A stretch of 64,000 nt of DNA from Tateyamaria sp. Alg231-49 (GCF_900143535.1 NZ_FRFA01000006.1:124001-188000); one strand, 5' to 3'; counted from the first letter of the stretch, positions 35,053 to 43,093 are shown. The notes: generated from the sequence alone by a model not told the origin. Made by a program: numbers and translations.

Positions 35053-36533
35053 TGTTGGACGCTGTACTAAAACTCTCAAACGCGGCCCTGGGCGATCTGC
35101 CCGAAGGTGTAACCGGCCCCAGATATGACCGTAGTGCGATCCGTCCGGGTATTGTGCATATAGGTCTGGGCAATTTTCACCGCGCCCATCAGGCGTGGTA
35201 TTTGCATCGCCTTATGCAACAGGGTGACGCCATGGATTGGGGCATCATCGGTGCCGGCGTACGCGCCGGGGATGAGGCCCAACGCAAGCGTCTGGCTGCG
35301 CAGGATTATCTGACCACGCTGATCGAGTTGGATCCGGCGGGCCGCTCTGCCGAAGTGACCGGTGCGATGATCGGTTTTGTACCGGTTGAAGAGGACAACG
35401 CCGCCCTGATCGCGCAGATGGCTGACCCCGACATTCGCATCGTGGCGCTGACGGTGACGGAAGGGGGGTACTACATCGATCCGGTTACCAAGGCCTTTGA
35501 CGCAAACCATCCTGACATTGTTTATGATGCCGCCCACCCAGACGCGCCGCGCAGTGCCTTTGGCGCCATGATCGCGGCTTTGCGCTTGCGACGCGACGCA
35601 GGCACGGGACCTTTCACAGGCCAAAGCTGTGACAACCTGCAGGGCAATGGCGCGATTCTGCGCCAGACTGTTGTATCCCTTGCGCGCCTGTCCGACCCGG
35701 ACCTTGCCGACTGGATCGACGCAAATTGTACCTTCCCGGATGCGATGGTCGATTGCATCGTCCCGGCGACCGGGTCCAAAGAACTGGAGCTGGTTCAGAG
35801 CTTTGGCATTCAGGACGCTGCCCCTGTCACCCACGAAAATTTTCGCCAATGGGTGATTGAGGATAATTTTTGCGCCGGGCGTCCGGATTGGGACAAGGCA
35901 GGGGCGACGTTCACGGATAATGTCCACGGCTTTGAAGCGGTAAAGCTGCGTCTTCTGAATGGCGGCCACCAGTTGATTGCGGATGCGGGCGAGGTTTTGT
36001 CTGTGGAGTTCATTGCGGATTGCATGGCCCATCCGCTGATTGGCGAGTATTTCCGTAAAGTGGCCAAGTCCGAAGTTGCCCTACAAGTGCAACCCGTGCC
36101 GGGTATGGCGCCGCTAGAGTACGTCGATCTGGTTGACCGGCGGTTCTCCAACCCAGAGATCATCGACACGGTCCGCCGCGTGGCCTTTGATGGTTCATCC
36201 CGTCAGACCGGATTCGTCCTGCCGACACTGCGTGACGCGCTTGCCAAAGGCACACCCGTGGAGGGATTGGCCCTGTCTCAGGCGATTTGGGCGCGGATGT
36301 GCGAAGGCACGCGTCAGGATGGGTCGTCTATCGCCCCCAACGATCCGATCTGGGACAGTCTGAACGCTGCGGCCAATGCCGCCAAGGAAAGCCCCGAAGC
36401 ATGGCTGCACCAGCGTGATCTTTATGGAGATCTAGCAGGCAACGCCGTATTCAGGGACAGCTTTGTGCGCTGGCTGACTCTGATCTGGGATCAGGGTGTT
36501 GAGGTCGCGCTGAAGACTTATCTGGAAGGGTAG
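35052..36533 (+). CDS. mtlK: Mannitol 2-dehydrogenase
   Basis: A 493-residue long-chain polyol dehydrogenase oxidising mannitol (and related polyols) to fructose with NAD. The N-terminal Rossmann part has IVHIGLGNFHRAHQAWYL; the catalytic KLRLLNGGHQ lies near residue 300. The start is the ATG inside TGATG at 35050-35054, overlapping the SDR stop codon. The further ATG at 35040 would also work but overlaps more. It is the last operon gene; no terminator is visible before the capsid island that follows. Confidence 0.93.
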   Translation: MLDAVLKLSNAALGDLPEGVTGPRYDRSAIRPGIVHIGLGNFHRAHQAWYLHRLMQQGDAMDWGIIGAGVRAGDEAQRKRLAAQDYLTTLIELDPAGRSAEVTGAMIGFVPVEEDNAALIAQMADPDIRIVALTVTEGGYYIDPVTKAFDANHPDIVYDAAHPDAPRSAFGAMIAALRLRRDAGTGPFTGQSCDNLQGNGAILRQTVVSLARLSDPDLADWIDANCTFPDAMVDCIVPATGSKELELVQSFGIQDAAPVTHENFRQWVIEDNFCAGRPDWDKAGATFTDNVHGFEAVKLRLLNGGHQLIADAGEVLSVEFIADCMAHPLIGEYFRKVAKSEVALQVQPVPGMAPLEYVDLVDRRFSNPEIIDTVRRVAFDGSSRQTGFVLPTLRDALAKGTPVEGLALSQAIWARMCEGTRQDGSSIAPNDPIWDSLNAAANAAKESPEAWLHQRDLYGDLAGNAVFRDSFVRWLTLIWDQGVEVALKTYLEG

Positions 36534-36674
36534 GGACTGAGCGGCTGTTTACGGACCAGCATAAGCGTGTGATCGCGCCCAGTGGCCGTGTTCTGAGAAC
36601 AACCCAAAACGCGATGACATAAGTGGAATCCGACGATGCGCTAAAGCGTTGTTCCGGGCGGCACCTGTCCGTGC
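36534..36674. other. Left boundary of the phage-like island
   Basis: The 141 bases after the mannitol dehydrogenase stop hold no gene, terminator, or copy of the tRNA-Tyr 3' end. The change from metabolic to phage-like content happens within this stretch. Confidence 0.4.
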
Positions 36675-36932
36675 ATGTGCGCCACAGTTCCACCATGTAA
36701 TGCTAAACATGACCGTCGACGATGCGCGCATATTGCGGCTCTCGTTCCGTTTACTGGAGTAAAGGCGCAGCAACGTCTGGACGACAACGCCGACAGTCTT
36801 GAGGCAACGGGCCAGCTAGCGCTGTTGACCAGCAAGCTGCCGCAGGTCGGTTTCAAGACCAACCACCCGGACGTGCGCCCGATCCGGAACAAATACAACA
36901 ACCTCATGAACTCCGTAAGGAAGCAGCGATGA
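36675..36932 (+). CDS. Phage-like fragment, possibly 5'-truncated
   Basis: An 85-residue frame whose second half (ADSLEATGQLALLTSKLPQV, then NKYNNLMNSVRKQR) looks like real protein, while the first ~28 residues (Cys/Arg-rich) do not. It overlaps the start of the next gene by 4 bases (ATGA), as in a natural operon. I read it as the C-terminal remnant of a longer gene whose front was lost at the island edge. No family recognised. Confidence 0.4.
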   Translation: MCATVPPCNAKHDRRRCAHIAALVPFTGVKAQQRLDDNADSLEATGQLALLTSKLPQVGFKTNHPDVRPIRNKYNNLMNSVRKQR

Positions 36933-37168
36933 ACGCACAAAATCCCTTTGTGAAGCAGGCACCCGCCAAGCCCAAGCGGTCCGGAGTGTCCCAGAAAGAT
37001 ATGCAGACGATTGCCAAGGTGATCGCCAACAACGTCACCGAAAACGTGCGTCCACTGCATGAATGGATCAAGAAACTGGAACAGGCATTGGCGTACGCAC
37101 AAGCCGAAGCCGAAAAGCAACTCGGCGATGCCGCTGGTTCCTTCATCAGCCGCCGCAAAGGAGACTAA
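36929..37168 (+). CDS. Small coiled-coil protein upstream of capsid gene
   Basis: A 79-residue protein, mostly helical after residue 20 (KDMQTIAKVIANNVTENVRP then EWIKKLEQALAYAQAEAEKQ), suitable for a coiled coil. It ends two bases before the capsid start codon and contains the capsid ribosome binding site AAAGGAG in its last codons. Its position suggests a head-assembly helper, but no family was recognised. Confidence 0.6.
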   Translation: MNAQNPFVKQAPAKPKRSGVSQKDMQTIAKVIANNVTENVRPLHEWIKKLEQALAYAQAEAEKQLGDAAGSFISRRKGD

Positions 37169-37169
37169 C

Positions 37170-38567
37170 ATGTACAAGAACGGATCGCGGACACGGGACG
37201 AACAGGAACAGGACCGCTTTAACAAGACGGTGAGAGGAAGCCAGAGCGCCTTGATCTGGGATGCGGGCCACAAGGCCATTCAAGACGGCTTAAACCTTGA
37301 ACCCACTGTGGTTGAACAGGGTAAAGAGATCGCTGCACTCAAGAAGGAAATCGGTGCTCTCAAACGTCCACTAAATGTGATGTTGAAGCAGCCCGAAGAA
37401 CCCAAGGGTGGCACCAAACTTGGCACCGAAACCGATGTCTCTATGGCAGCATTCACGGCCGAGTTCCTGCGATACGCAAGCAAGGGTAAGATTTCGCACG
37501 ACGATGTTTTGAACGTAGTTTATCCAAAGGACGAAGGGCGTTTCCAACGTAAAGCAGCAAGACGCCAGATCGTTAAGAGCGCCACAAGTGAACACATGAC
37601 TACGGATGCCAACCTTGGTGCAACGCTTGTTGCAAGTGCAAGGGGGCTTTGGATTGACGAATTGGTGTCGAAAAGCGTGTTTGCGGCTATCATGTCACGC
37701 GGTGGTCGTCGGCTGCCGATGGACGGTGTGAACAGCCTCACCTATCCAAAACGGTCGGCACTTGGCATTGGTGATATGTCGCAGTCCTTCGTAGGCGAAG
37801 GTGCCACGATCCCAGTAAAGGACACCACACTCGCTTCAATGACATTCACCCGCAAGAAGATGGCGGTGATCACGGTGGCAACAAACGAGTTGCTTAAAGT
37901 GGCTATTGAAGACCTACACGCCTTGTTCTTGGAAATGATTACCGACGACACCGCCATGATGTTGGATGGTTATATCCTCGGCGAAGGCAACGGCAGCGTT
38001 ACAAATGTCCGCCCACCGTCGCCTTGGTTGAACGCACCAAGCACACCGAGTGTGGGCACCGATCTGGCCTCGATCATCACCGATATCTCCTATTTGTTGG
38101 GTGTCATTGATCGTCCAGCCAAACCGCTGCTGTTGATCGACACTGCACGTGAAGCACGTCTCCGGTCGTGGCGTGACAATGACGGGTGGGTCTTCAAGGA
38201 AGAAATGGCGCAAGGTACGATCTTGGGTACGCCTTACGTATCCAGCGTCAACGTGCCGACAGACCGCATTTACGTGATCGACGCCAACGACTTCGCGGCA
38301 TGGTTGCCCGCACCAGAGGTCGATATGTCCGCGTCGGCTACAGTGGTTATGACCGACGACGACGGCACCTCGCCGACAATGGCTGATACCAATGCCGTGT
38401 CCGTAGCAGGCTCCATCAAGGTCAGTGACGCGGCTGGTACCGTACCACCCGCCGAGGTGCATTCGGTATTCCAGATGGATAGCACCGCCATGCGCGTCGT
38501 GCAGCCCATCGAATTTGGCATGATGCGGGAAGACCGCACGGCACTGGTCACGGGGGTAACTTGGTGA
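37170..38567 (+). CDS. HK97-fold phage major capsid protein
   Basis: A 465-residue protein recognised as an HK97-type major capsid protein. Residues ~1-110 are helical and charged with a heptad-like stretch (VVEQGKEIAALKKEIGALKR, ~47-66), the place of the scaffolding delta domain. The fold itself follows: an N-arm, then FVGEGATIPVKDTT, MTFTRKKMAVITVATNELL, MLDGYILGEGNGS, and a C-terminal P-domain ending VQPIEFGMMREDRTALVTG. A Thr/Ala/Val-rich insertion (~385-430) near the end may be a surface loop. ATG 37170 follows AAAGGAG. The usual partners (terminase, portal, protease, tail genes) are absent here. Confidence 0.88.
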   Translation: MYKNGSRTRDEQEQDRFNKTVRGSQSALIWDAGHKAIQDGLNLEPTVVEQGKEIAALKKEIGALKRPLNVMLKQPEEPKGGTKLGTETDVSMAAFTAEFLRYASKGKISHDDVLNVVYPKDEGRFQRKAARRQIVKSATSEHMTTDANLGATLVASARGLWIDELVSKSVFAAIMSRGGRRLPMDGVNSLTYPKRSALGIGDMSQSFVGEGATIPVKDTTLASMTFTRKKMAVITVATNELLKVAIEDLHALFLEMITDDTAMMLDGYILGEGNGSVTNVRPPSPWLNAPSTPSVGTDLASIITDISYLLGVIDRPAKPLLLIDTAREARLRSWRDNDGWVFKEEMAQGTILGTPYVSSVNVPTDRIYVIDANDFAAWLPAPEVDMSASATVVMTDDDGTSPTMADTNAVSVAGSIKVSDAAGTVPPAEVHSVFQMDSTAMRVVQPIEFGMMREDRTALVTGVTW

Positions 38568-38779
38568 TGAAGCAGATCGGCGTCACCCACAGCCGCGACG
38601 GCATGGTCACGGTCACCAACGGCACCCTTGTGGTTGCACAGTTGCCCGACAGCACCGACCTCAACAGCACCTTGCGGAACTTAAATCTTGACCCTCGCCA
38701 GGTGGTGACGATCCAGCACGCCAACGGTGTTGACCGTAAACATACGATAGCCGAATTGGGGGTGAACCATGCCTTTTGA
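38567..38779 (+). CDS. Small protein coupled to the capsid gene
   Basis: A 70-residue protein whose ATG overlaps the capsid stop codon (TGATG at 38565-38569). It alternates beta-like segments (MVTVTNGTLVVAQL, RQVVTIQHANGV), which would suit a head decoration or connector protein. No family recognised; reality is supported by the coupled start. Confidence 0.6.
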   Translation: MKQIGVTHSRDGMVTVTNGTLVVAQLPDSTDLNSTLRNLNLDPRQVVTIQHANGVDRKHTIAELGVNHAF

Positions 38780-38921
38780 TATAGAACCTGAGGACAACCG
38801 CCCAGACCGGCCCACCGATCCCTTGATGATCGCAATTGCCGCAGCGTTGGGCCACTGGCCGACCGAGGACGAAATCACAGAATTAGAGCGGGCTTTGCGG
38901 CGGGAATTAGCGGATGAATAA
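38769..38921 (+). CDS. Very small acidic protein in the capsid operon
   Basis: A 50-residue protein starting at ATG 38769, 11 bases inside the previous gene, and ending TAA 38919-38921. It reads MPFDIEPEDNRPDRPTDPL, then a helix ending in ELERALRRELADE. It overlaps the next start by 8 bases. The chain of overlaps supports it as real; function unknown. Confidence 0.5.
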   Translation: MPFDIEPEDNRPDRPTDPLMIAIAAALGHWPTEDEITELERALRRELADE

Positions 38922-39153
38922 TGCGCAGTATCTTAACCTTGTTGCTGAGAGTGGTCTTGCGGTGTGTCGGTTGCGTCCTGAAGTCTGTGAACAGATGTTG
39001 ATCGAAACCTGCCGTATGCTGTTGGACGTATTGTGGGAGGGGAAGGAATATCCGCCGGACAGCCTGTTGCTTTCACAGTGCGCCGACTATGATATTCTAA
39101 ACCCGCAGCAGCTTGTGGTCGCGATGAAACAACTGCCCCGCTTCGTTAACTGA
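38914..39153 (+). CDS. Small Cys-containing protein, end of the capsid operon
   Basis: A 79-residue helical protein with four cysteines (AVCRLRPEVCEQMLIETCRM, and SQCADYDIL later). It starts within the last codons of the preceding gene, preceded by a weak GCGGGAATTAG site. No family recognised. After it the operon-like chain ends. Confidence 0.5.
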   Translation: MNNAQYLNLVAESGLAVCRLRPEVCEQMLIETCRMLLDVLWEGKEYPPDSLLLSQCADYDILNPQQLVVAMKQLPRFVN

Positions 39154-39488
39154 AACCCATGCCGGTTTTGAATTCGCTTGATGAGCCAAAGCGGACGTTG
39201 ATGTCGACTGCAGCGAATGACTGCTCTGAGCCCAAATCGTTCAATGTGATGAGCGCGGAAAACATACGGTTCACCGATTGGACCAAGCCGCTTGCGTCGG
39301 GGCTCGCATCTGAAGTAACCTAATTCGATGGCTGCATGTATGTGATGATACGAAACCTGTGACTGGTTGTTAGCAATGCAAAGGCATCAAGCTATTTCAA
39401 CGATGCGGGGGTAGAGGTGGCACCACCAATTGGCATTTTCACTTTTACAACTTAAACTCTGAGTATTTTTGAACGCGGACAAATTATT
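39154..39488. other. Gap between capsid operon and orphan gene
   Basis: 335 bases without a supported gene. The right-hand third becomes AT-rich (39430-39488) and probably holds the promoter of the next gene. The short string TGCAGCGAATG occurs here (about 39209) and again near 40376, flanking the orphan gene. Confidence 0.4.
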
Positions 39489-40274
39489 ATGCCCACTACC
39501 GAAAAAACAAATGACATAAAGATCATAAATCGAATTCAAAAATCCAATTGGGAAAAACTTAAGAAACATATCAAGCGCGCGTCGGCGAATATAAAGCCGG
39601 AAGCGGACTTAGGGACTATGTATGCTGGGAATTTTGTTGGCTGGGACATAATTCGCGACGTGGAAAAAATCCTGCCAGCAGGGGAGATGAACGACCTCAA
39701 CTTGCAACCACTTTATAAAGTTATCCAGCAGGCAAATAGACGGGAGATAAGAAGTACTGGTAAGTTGCGATTTGACACGATTGTCGATGTGCTTGAGGAC
39801 ATGCGTGCACCGGTGCTCATCTGCCCTGACTATCGTGAGAAGGTTAAATTCCGGCATCTCGCAGAATGTGCGTTTCAGGCAGGTAAGGTAGTTCCTGTAG
39901 GTACTAATAAGAAAGCTAGCGAAAACGGCGGCTTGAATGGACTTTTACCAACCAAACATGCGCGAATTTTGTGGGACTTTCTGTCGACAATCTACGTCGG
40001 CAATGCAGAGGGCGAAATCAAGATTTTGGAGGGTGTGTCTGATGATCATACGAAACTTGGCAGAGACAAAGTTATGATCCGGACAGAGCTGGAAAAGGCT
40101 CTGAAAAATTCCAAGCTGGATGAAAAAACCTTGCAAAAACTTCGATACATGGTCGAAAAATATGCAGATGCCTTAAGCAAGAAAACCGATCCTGCTACTA
40201 GGCGGCTCGAACAACTTCTGGTTTCAATGAAGAAACATGCAAAGCCGATTAAACGAGCGCCAAAGAGTTACTAG
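39489..40274 (+). CDS. Orphan protein of unknown function, AT-richer than neighbours
   Basis: A 261-residue Lys-rich soluble protein, helical for most of its length (NRIQKSNWEKLKKHIKRASA; KTLQKLRYMVEKYADALSKK). Its codons use A and T at third positions far more than the surrounding genes, a sign of recent arrival. No clear ribosome binding site precedes the ATG. No family, catalytic motif or membrane segment was recognised. The place beside a lone capsid gene and a tRNA suggests an accessory (for example defence or lysogenic conversion) gene, but this is only inference. Confidence 0.6.
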   Translation: MPTTEKTNDIKIINRIQKSNWEKLKKHIKRASANIKPEADLGTMYAGNFVGWDIIRDVEKILPAGEMNDLNLQPLYKVIQQANRREIRSTGKLRFDTIVDVLEDMRAPVLICPDYREKVKFRHLAECAFQAGKVVPVGTNKKASENGGLNGLLPTKHARILWDFLSTIYVGNAEGEIKILEGVSDDHTKLGRDKVMIRTELEKALKNSKLDEKTLQKLRYMVEKYADALSKKTDPATRRLEQLLVSMKKHAKPIKRAPKSY

Positions 40275-40643
40275 CGGACACTCCCAATTTGAATGTCTCC
40301 TCTGGGCGAACTACGGACGTTATTCAAGATTTACGGACGACGGAAAAGTCCGCAAGGCTGTCGTTCAGACTGCGTGCAGCGAATGTCGGCTAAGCCCGTT
40401 GACCGTAGTCGATCAATTTGACCAGTGAAGGTTCACAGATGTCGGGCTGTGCCACAGGCAACAAGTAGGAAAAACAATTGCGCCCAGATGATCGGCTAAC
40501 GCACATTGACCACCGAACAGGGCAACTTCGCACGAGCGTTTAAGCAAGGTTATGCTTCCCGCCGGTGTGTGGCCTGATCTAAGTCTTAGTGTGGGGTAAA
40601 GTGGTGCGTTCTACCCGTAACCCATTGAAGCGTAAGGTGTAAA
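40275..40643. other. Gap between orphan gene and tRNA-Tyr
   Basis: 369 bases without a supported gene; no integrase or recognisable integrase remnant. If the island entered at the tRNA, the attachment core should lie at the right end of this stretch, but no second copy of the tRNA end was found at the left end. Confidence 0.4.
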
Positions 40644-40727
40644 TGGTGGGCGACCCTGGAATCGAACCAGGCGTGCGTCTCCGCGAGGGAGTTACAGTCC
40701 CCTGCCACACCTTGCGGCCTGTCGCCC
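40644..40727 (-). tRNA. tRNA-Tyr (anticodon GTA)
   Basis: Reads on the minus strand. Acceptor arms GGGCGAC (5', 40727-40721) and GTCGCCC (3', 40654-40648), discriminator A at 40647 and CCA encoded at 40646-40644. Anticodon stem GGGGA/TCCCT encloses CTGTAAC, giving GTA. T-stem CCTGG/CCAGG encloses TTCGATT, and there is a long variable arm as in class II tRNAs such as tRNA-Tyr. Its 3' end faces the capsid island. Confidence 0.96.
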
Positions 40728-40848
40728 ACTGCGCCATTAGGGACAAAGCCCAAAGTAGCGTGAGCGCGTGAGTATCGCCCCCCAATTCAAGGGTCAAGCT
40801 AGAAAATTCGCGCAAACCCCACCTGCGCAAAACCAAGATGAGGACAGC

Positions 40849-41625
40849 ATGAAAAAACCCAAATGGGTTGTGCAGAAAGAGCAGGCGAAAAAGGCGGATG
40901 CGTCCGCCACGGTTTGGCTCTTTGGATTGCATGCGGTGCGCGATGCGTTGATGAACCCGGCGCGTACCAAGTTGAAACTGATCGTCACTCTGAACGCGCA
41001 AGGTAAACTGGCGGACGCCATCGAAGTATCTGGAATCACCGCGGACGTTGTCGATGCGCGCAAGTTCAATGCACCGCTTGATCCGGGCTCGGTCCATCAA
41101 GGGGCGGCACTGGAGGTCAAACCGCTCGAGTGGGGCAGTCTGGCAGATGTGGCCATCGGGGCTGCCACACCGCGCCTCATTCTACTGGATCGCGTCACCG
41201 ATCCGCATAACGTTGGTGCCATCCTGCGCTCCGCCGAGGTGCTCGGGGCATCTGCTGTGATCGGCATGCGCCATCACGCGGCCCCCGAGACAGGCGCATT
41301 GGCCAAGACCGCCTCGGGCGCGCTGGAACGTCAGCCTTATTTGCGCGTGCGTAATCTGGCGGATGCCATTATCGAATTGCAGGGCATGGGATATCTGGTG
41401 CTGGGGCTGGACGGAGAGGCCGAGCAAACCATCGAAGCCGCCCTTGCGGGACAAAAGGACCGGCCGGTTGCGCTGGTTCTTGGGGCCGAGGGGCCGGGGT
41501 TGCGTGAAAAGACGCGCCAGACCTGTGATATGTTGGTGCGGATTGACGCGGGCGGTGCTTTTGGGTCGCTCAACGTCTCAAATGCTGCGGCAATTGCCCT
41601 ATATGCATCAAAGGACCACAGCTAA
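40849..41625 (+). CDS. rlmB: 23S rRNA (guanosine-2'-O)-methyltransferase RlmB/SpoU type
   Basis: A 258-residue SPOUT methyltransferase. Residues ~15-90 form the SpoU substrate-binding domain (VWLFGLHAVRDALMNPARTK). The catalytic trefoil-knot domain follows with LLDRVTDPHNVGAILRSAEV, VLGAEGPGLREKTRQTCDML and GSLNVSNAAAIALY, the three motifs that bind SAM and the target ribose. RlmB modifies G2251 in the P loop of 23S rRNA. The start at 40849 follows GATGAGGA; the open frame to 40768 is not family-like. Confidence 0.92.
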   Translation: MKKPKWVVQKEQAKKADASATVWLFGLHAVRDALMNPARTKLKLIVTLNAQGKLADAIEVSGITADVVDARKFNAPLDPGSVHQGAALEVKPLEWGSLADVAIGAATPRLILLDRVTDPHNVGAILRSAEVLGASAVIGMRHHAAPETGALAKTASGALERQPYLRVRNLADAIIELQGMGYLVLGLDGEAEQTIEAALAGQKDRPVALVLGAEGPGLREKTRQTCDMLVRIDAGGAFGSLNVSNAAAIALYASKDHS

Positions 41626-41941
41626 GAGGCCAGCCATCGCCTATCCAACCAAAATTGCGACCTGCTGTTATTGCGGCACCCGTGCCGCTTTGGTGATGGC
41701 CCGGGATGGCCGTCACGAACTGGCCTGTTCCAACTGTGGTGCGCCACTGCATGATCTCAAGATGCTGCCGCGCGACACGCGTGGGGATCGCGAATTGGTG
41801 AAGCCGTCTGCCTTACGCCAAAAGGGGGCGAAAAAGACCAAATTGCCCAAACCTGCCAAGAAAAAGGCCAAGCGCAAAAAATCGCGTTGGGGCGATCTGT
41901 TTGAAGACGCCTTTGATATCATCGAAGACATTTTCGACTGA
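41603..41941 (+). CDS. Small zinc-ribbon protein with basic linker and acidic tail
   Basis: A 112-residue protein from ATG 41603, overlapping the end of rlmB; a later non-ATG start is possible. A zinc ribbon is seen as ATCCYCGTRAALVM with a second pair in ELACSNCGAPL. A Lys-rich stretch (TKLPKPAKKKAKRKKSRWGD) and an acidic tail (LFEDAFDIIEDIFD) follow. The combination suggests nucleic-acid or ribosome contact, which is inferred. It ends before a good terminator. Confidence 0.65.
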   Translation: MHQRTTAKRPAIAYPTKIATCCYCGTRAALVMARDGRHELACSNCGAPLHDLKMLPRDTRGDRELVKPSALRQKGAKKTKLPKPAKKKAKRKKSRWGDLFEDAFDIIEDIFD

Positions 41942-42096
41942 TTTATCGCGCGCGGATTCTTGCCGATCCGCATTATTGGTTCGTTCACAGATTTGAGAGA
42001 CACCTTTTACGCAAGCGAGAAGCTCTTATCTCGTGGTGTGAACTGCAGGGCTGGAACTCCTGCAGGTTTATCACTGTCCCTCGTTCCGCACCTGAG

Positions 42097-42130
42097 CGCC
42101 CCTTTCGCTTTGCGATCGGGGCGTTTTTTT
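42097..42130 (+). terminator. Rho-independent terminator after the zinc-ribbon gene
   Basis: Stem CGCCCC (42097-42102) / GGGGCG (42118-42123), with a smaller inner TCGC-GCGA stem, followed by seven T (42124-42130). Confidence 0.88.
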
Positions 42131-42162
42131 GTCAGGGTCACGGACGGGGCAGGAGGACGTTA

Positions 42163-42636
42163 ATGAGCGAGACCTATTCAGATCAGCATTTGCGCGACAT
42201 CCTGCGCGCCACAACTTCTGTGGCCGTGGTGGGCGTGTCAGCCAATCCGGTCCGCCCGAGCTATTTCGTGGCCCGCTATCTGAGCCTCAAGGGGTTCAAG
42301 GTTTACCCCGTAAACCCAGTTTATGATGGGCAGAAGTTGTTCGGCGCGCCCGTTGTGGCCAGCCTTGCCGACCTGCCGGTGCCCGTGGACATGGTCGACA
42401 TTTTTCGCCGTTCAGACGCTGCGGGTGAGGTAGTAGACGAGGCTCTAGAGGCCTTACCTGACCTCAAGACCATCTGGATGCAGATTGGCGTGACGCACCC
42501 TGAGGCCGCGGCAAAGGCCCGCGCGCGCGGTGTGACCGTGGTTCAGGATCGTTGTCCCAAGATTGAGTATCAACGTCTGTTTGGCGAGTTGCGCATGGGC
42601 GGATTTAACACCGGGATCATCTCGTCCAAGCTTTAG
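42163..42636 (+). CDS. CoA-binding protein (YccU-like)
   Basis: A 157-residue protein with a single CoA-binding Rossmann domain: SVAVVGVSANPVRPSYFVAR near residue 19, GFKVYPVNPVYDGQ near 44 and LKTIWMQIGVTHPEAAAKAR near 100. It is the free-standing form of the domain found in succinyl-CoA synthetase; the physiological role of these small proteins is not established. RBS GCAGGAGG precedes the ATG. Confidence 0.9.
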   Translation: MSETYSDQHLRDILRATTSVAVVGVSANPVRPSYFVARYLSLKGFKVYPVNPVYDGQKLFGAPVVASLADLPVPVDMVDIFRRSDAAGEVVDEALEALPDLKTIWMQIGVTHPEAAAKARARGVTVVQDRCPKIEYQRLFGELRMGGFNTGIISSKL

Positions 42637-42654
42637 ACAATTGTGGCAAATGAA

Positions 42655-42679
42655 AAACCCGCGCTGTGGACGCGGGTTT
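42655..42679. terminator. Bidirectional terminator between convergent genes
   Basis: Perfect 9-bp stem AAACCCGCG (42655-42663) / CGCGGGTTT (42671-42679), loop CTGTGGA. The A-run on the left (42653-42657) gives a T-run for the minus-strand DUF2147 gene. It also ends the plus-strand gene 19 bases earlier. Confidence 0.85.
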
Positions 42680-42703
42680 GGCCTTAAGTCTGGTCAGATA
42701 CGC

Positions 42704-43093
42704 TTAGTTCAAGCGTGTCCACGTGCCACCATCGCGGCAAATCCCCAACACGCAGCCAGACACGGACAGCTGGTTGCCGTTCAACTGCATTTTGGAATTG
42801 TAAGTCTTGTCCCGGTCCGGAGAGTAGACCTTGCCGCCCGAATAGGCGCCGCTTCCATCGGCTTCCATGTCCCAAATGATCTTACGGCCTGTGTTTTCCG
42901 TCTCCAGGATGGCTCCGCTCCCGTCAAAGGATTTGACCAGCGTGCCGCAGACTTTGCCACTGCAGTCTGTCACTTGGATGTGACCGTAATTGCCATTGTC
43001 GTCTGCTGTGGTTTTCCACGTGCCGTGCACGGGATCGGCCAGCGCCGGGCTGGCGAGCAGCAGAAGCGACGCGAGTGTCGACGTGAATTTCAT
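42704..43093 (-). CDS. Periplasmic DUF2147 family protein
   Basis: A 129-residue exported protein. Residues 1-19 are a signal peptide (KFTSTLASLLLLASPALA) cut before DPVHGTWKT. The mature part has the DUF2147 pattern: WKTTADDNGNYGHIQV, CSGKVCGTLV, a central KIIWDME and YNSKMQLNGNQLSVSGCVLG, likely a beta-barrel lipocalin-like fold. Start ATG 43093 follows AGGAGGACACC. Function unknown. Divergent from hisA. Confidence 0.88.
   Translation of the reverse strand: MKFTSTLASLLLLASPALADPVHGTWKTTADDNGNYGHIQVTDCSGKVCGTLVKSFDGSGAILETENTGRKIIWDMEADGSGAYSGGKVYSPDRDKTYNSKMQLNGNQLSVSGCVLGICRDGGTWTRLN

Noticed and set aside
36675-39153. Gene transfer agent head cluster
   Set aside because: The Rhodobacteraceae GTA keeps terminase, portal, protease and capsid genes together; only a capsid gene is present here and its neighbours do not match that order.
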